NCBI GenBank assembly: GCA_002408445.1
Contig: DHSK01000168.1
Span: 1-7,271 of the forward strand
Direction: 5' to 3'
Origin: Syntrophomonas sp. UBA5288
GTDB lineage: Bacteria; Bacillota; Syntrophomonadia; Syntrophomonadales; Syntrophomonadaceae
DNA length: 7,271 nucleotides
Below, piece by piece: positions 6,594 through 7,271 of the stretch. A model generated the notes under the pieces. The model ran no database searches, was not told the origin of the DNA, and saw nothing but the letters and a program-made list of their open reading frames with translations. Every line of letters starts with the position of its first letter. Positions within the stretch are counted from its first letter, which is position 1. Made by a program: the position numbers and the translations under genes.

Positions 6594-6628
6594 GATTAGG
6601 GCCTGTTTGCCTGCGCAGGAATTGGGCT

Positions 6629-6689
6629 GATACAGATAATTTACATTGCAGGTACAGAATCTTAAGGTTACTGCATAAAAGGCTTAACA
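6629..6689 (+). promoter_or_regulatory. putative PhoP-binding Pho box array upstream of pstS
   Basis: Hexamers GATACA, TTTACA, GGTACA, TTAAGG, GCATAA and TTAACA start at 6629, 6640, 6651, 6662, 6673 and 6684, each 11 bases apart. The first three share TACA and the last is the exact Bacillus PhoP box TTAACA, all with 5-base spacers; the fourth and fifth are weak. On the minus strand the first three read CTGTATC, ATGTAAA and CTGTACC, like the array before phoP but in the opposite orientation relative to the gene. The array ends about 50 bases before the pstS start, with a -10-like GATATT at 6697-6702. This fits phosphate-starvation activation of pstS by PhoP; binding itself is inference. Confidence 0.65.
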
Positions 6690-6741
6690 TTTTAGTGATA
6701 TTTTAGTTTTAACAAAAAAGTTTAAGGAGGAGAAACATTAT

Positions 6742-7271
6742 ATGGTGTCATCAAGATTAAGGAGAATAACCAGTTTTCTACTATTGGGTTTGTTGTTCAT
6801 AGGAGCTGTTTTAGTTTCCGGATGTGGGGCCACCGACACCGAAAAGAAAGAAAACGGGGAGTTATCAGGAACCCTGACCATTGCGGGATCAACCTCAGTG
6901 CAACCGTTTAGTGAAGTGCTGGCCGAGGAATTTATGGCCAAACATAAAGATATTCAGGTAAATGTGCAAGGTGGAGGCTCAAGCCAGGGTATTGAAGCGG
7001 CTGTATCAGGTGCCGCCGATATCGGATCTGCTTCCAGAGACTTAGAAGATGAGGAAGAAGCCAAAAATCTCATTTCCATACCTATAGCCATTGATGGGGT
7101 AGCCGTCGTGGTGAGCAAGGACAATAAGGTTACCGGCTTAACTGCAGAGCAGATTAAGAATATTTATCTGGGCAACATCAAAAATTGGAAAGAAGTGGGC
7201 GGAGCTGATGCAACTATAACAGTTGTAACCAGGGAAGATGGTTCCGGTACCAGAGAGGCATTTTCCAAAGG
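6742..7271 (+). CDS. pstS: phosphate ABC transporter substrate-binding lipoprotein (partial, runs off window)
   Basis: This gene encodes the extracellular phosphate-binding lipoprotein of the high-affinity PstSCAB importer. The window holds 176 codons of an expected ~270-300. A lipoprotein signal peptide (residues 1-27: RLRR, then a hydrophobic core) ends in lipobox VSGC, with C28 as the lipidated cysteine. A short charged linker leads to the mature domain. Phosphate-contact loops are recognisable: AGSTSVQPF (48-56), GGGSSQG (77-83), ADIGSASR (92-99) and REDGSGTR (164-171). The ATG at 6742 is preceded by AAGGAGG at 6724-6730, an 11-base gap that is slightly long but acceptable. It lies downstream of phoPR in the same direction and behind a Pho-box-like array, so it is very probably induced by PhoP in phosphate limitation. 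The pstC, pstA, pstB and phoU genes would be expected beyond the right edge, which I cannot see. Confidence 0.95.
   Translation, partial: MVSSRLRRITSFLLLGLLFIGAVLVSGCGATDTEKKENGELSGTLTIAGSTSVQPFSEVLAEEFMAKHKDIQVNVQGGGSSQGIEAAVSGAADIGSASRDLEDEEEAKNLISIPIAIDGVAVVVSKDNKVTGLTAEQIKNIYLGNIKNWKEVGGADATITVVTREDGSGTREAFSK

Noticed and set aside
6610..6619. CCTGCGCAGG palindrome as an operator
   Set aside because: A 10-base palindrome is not rare, and nothing else in the position marks it as a binding site.

Overview
The window reads as a low-to-medium G+C Firmicute, most likely an anaerobic member of the Clostridia (Syntrophomonas/Peptococcaceae type). This is inferred from AGGAGG-type ribosome sites, the long TGS-type nucleoside kinase typical of that group, a Gram-positive style PhoP/PhoR pair and a lipoprotein PstS. 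I cannot name the species.

Layout: (1) 1-299 is non-coding. It holds a 121-base near-perfect palindrome, a second small hairpin, an intrinsic terminator for a gene outside the window, and the promoter and ribosome site of the next gene. (2) 300-1979 is a 559-residue nucleoside (uridine-type) kinase with a threonyl-tRNA-synthetase-like N-terminal region, closed by a terminator. (3) 2188-4646 is a two-gene operon, phoP-phoR, preceded by an 11-base-period repeat array that looks like a PhoP-binding Pho box array, and closed by a strong symmetric terminator. (4) About 4712-6593 is a gene graveyard. It holds a chemotaxis-receptor gene reduced to its first 22 and last ~50 codons, then a GGDEF/EAL (cyclic-di-GMP) gene broken in the middle of its EAL domain and joined out of frame to the end of another GGDEF-type domain, then a short unassigned coding-like remnant and a terminator. 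(5) 6742 to the window end is the first 176 codons of pstS, the phosphate-binding lipoprotein, preceded by a second 11-base-period Pho-box-like array.

The functional logic is phosphate starvation control. PhoR senses and phosphorylates PhoP. PhoP probably binds both arrays, giving autoregulation of phoPR and activation of pstS (and presumably pstCAB-phoU beyond the window). The decayed signalling genes lie between the regulator and its transporter target. I found no convincing new multi-gene system. The least explained items are the 121-base palindrome and the pair of genes that each lost their middle but kept their ends.
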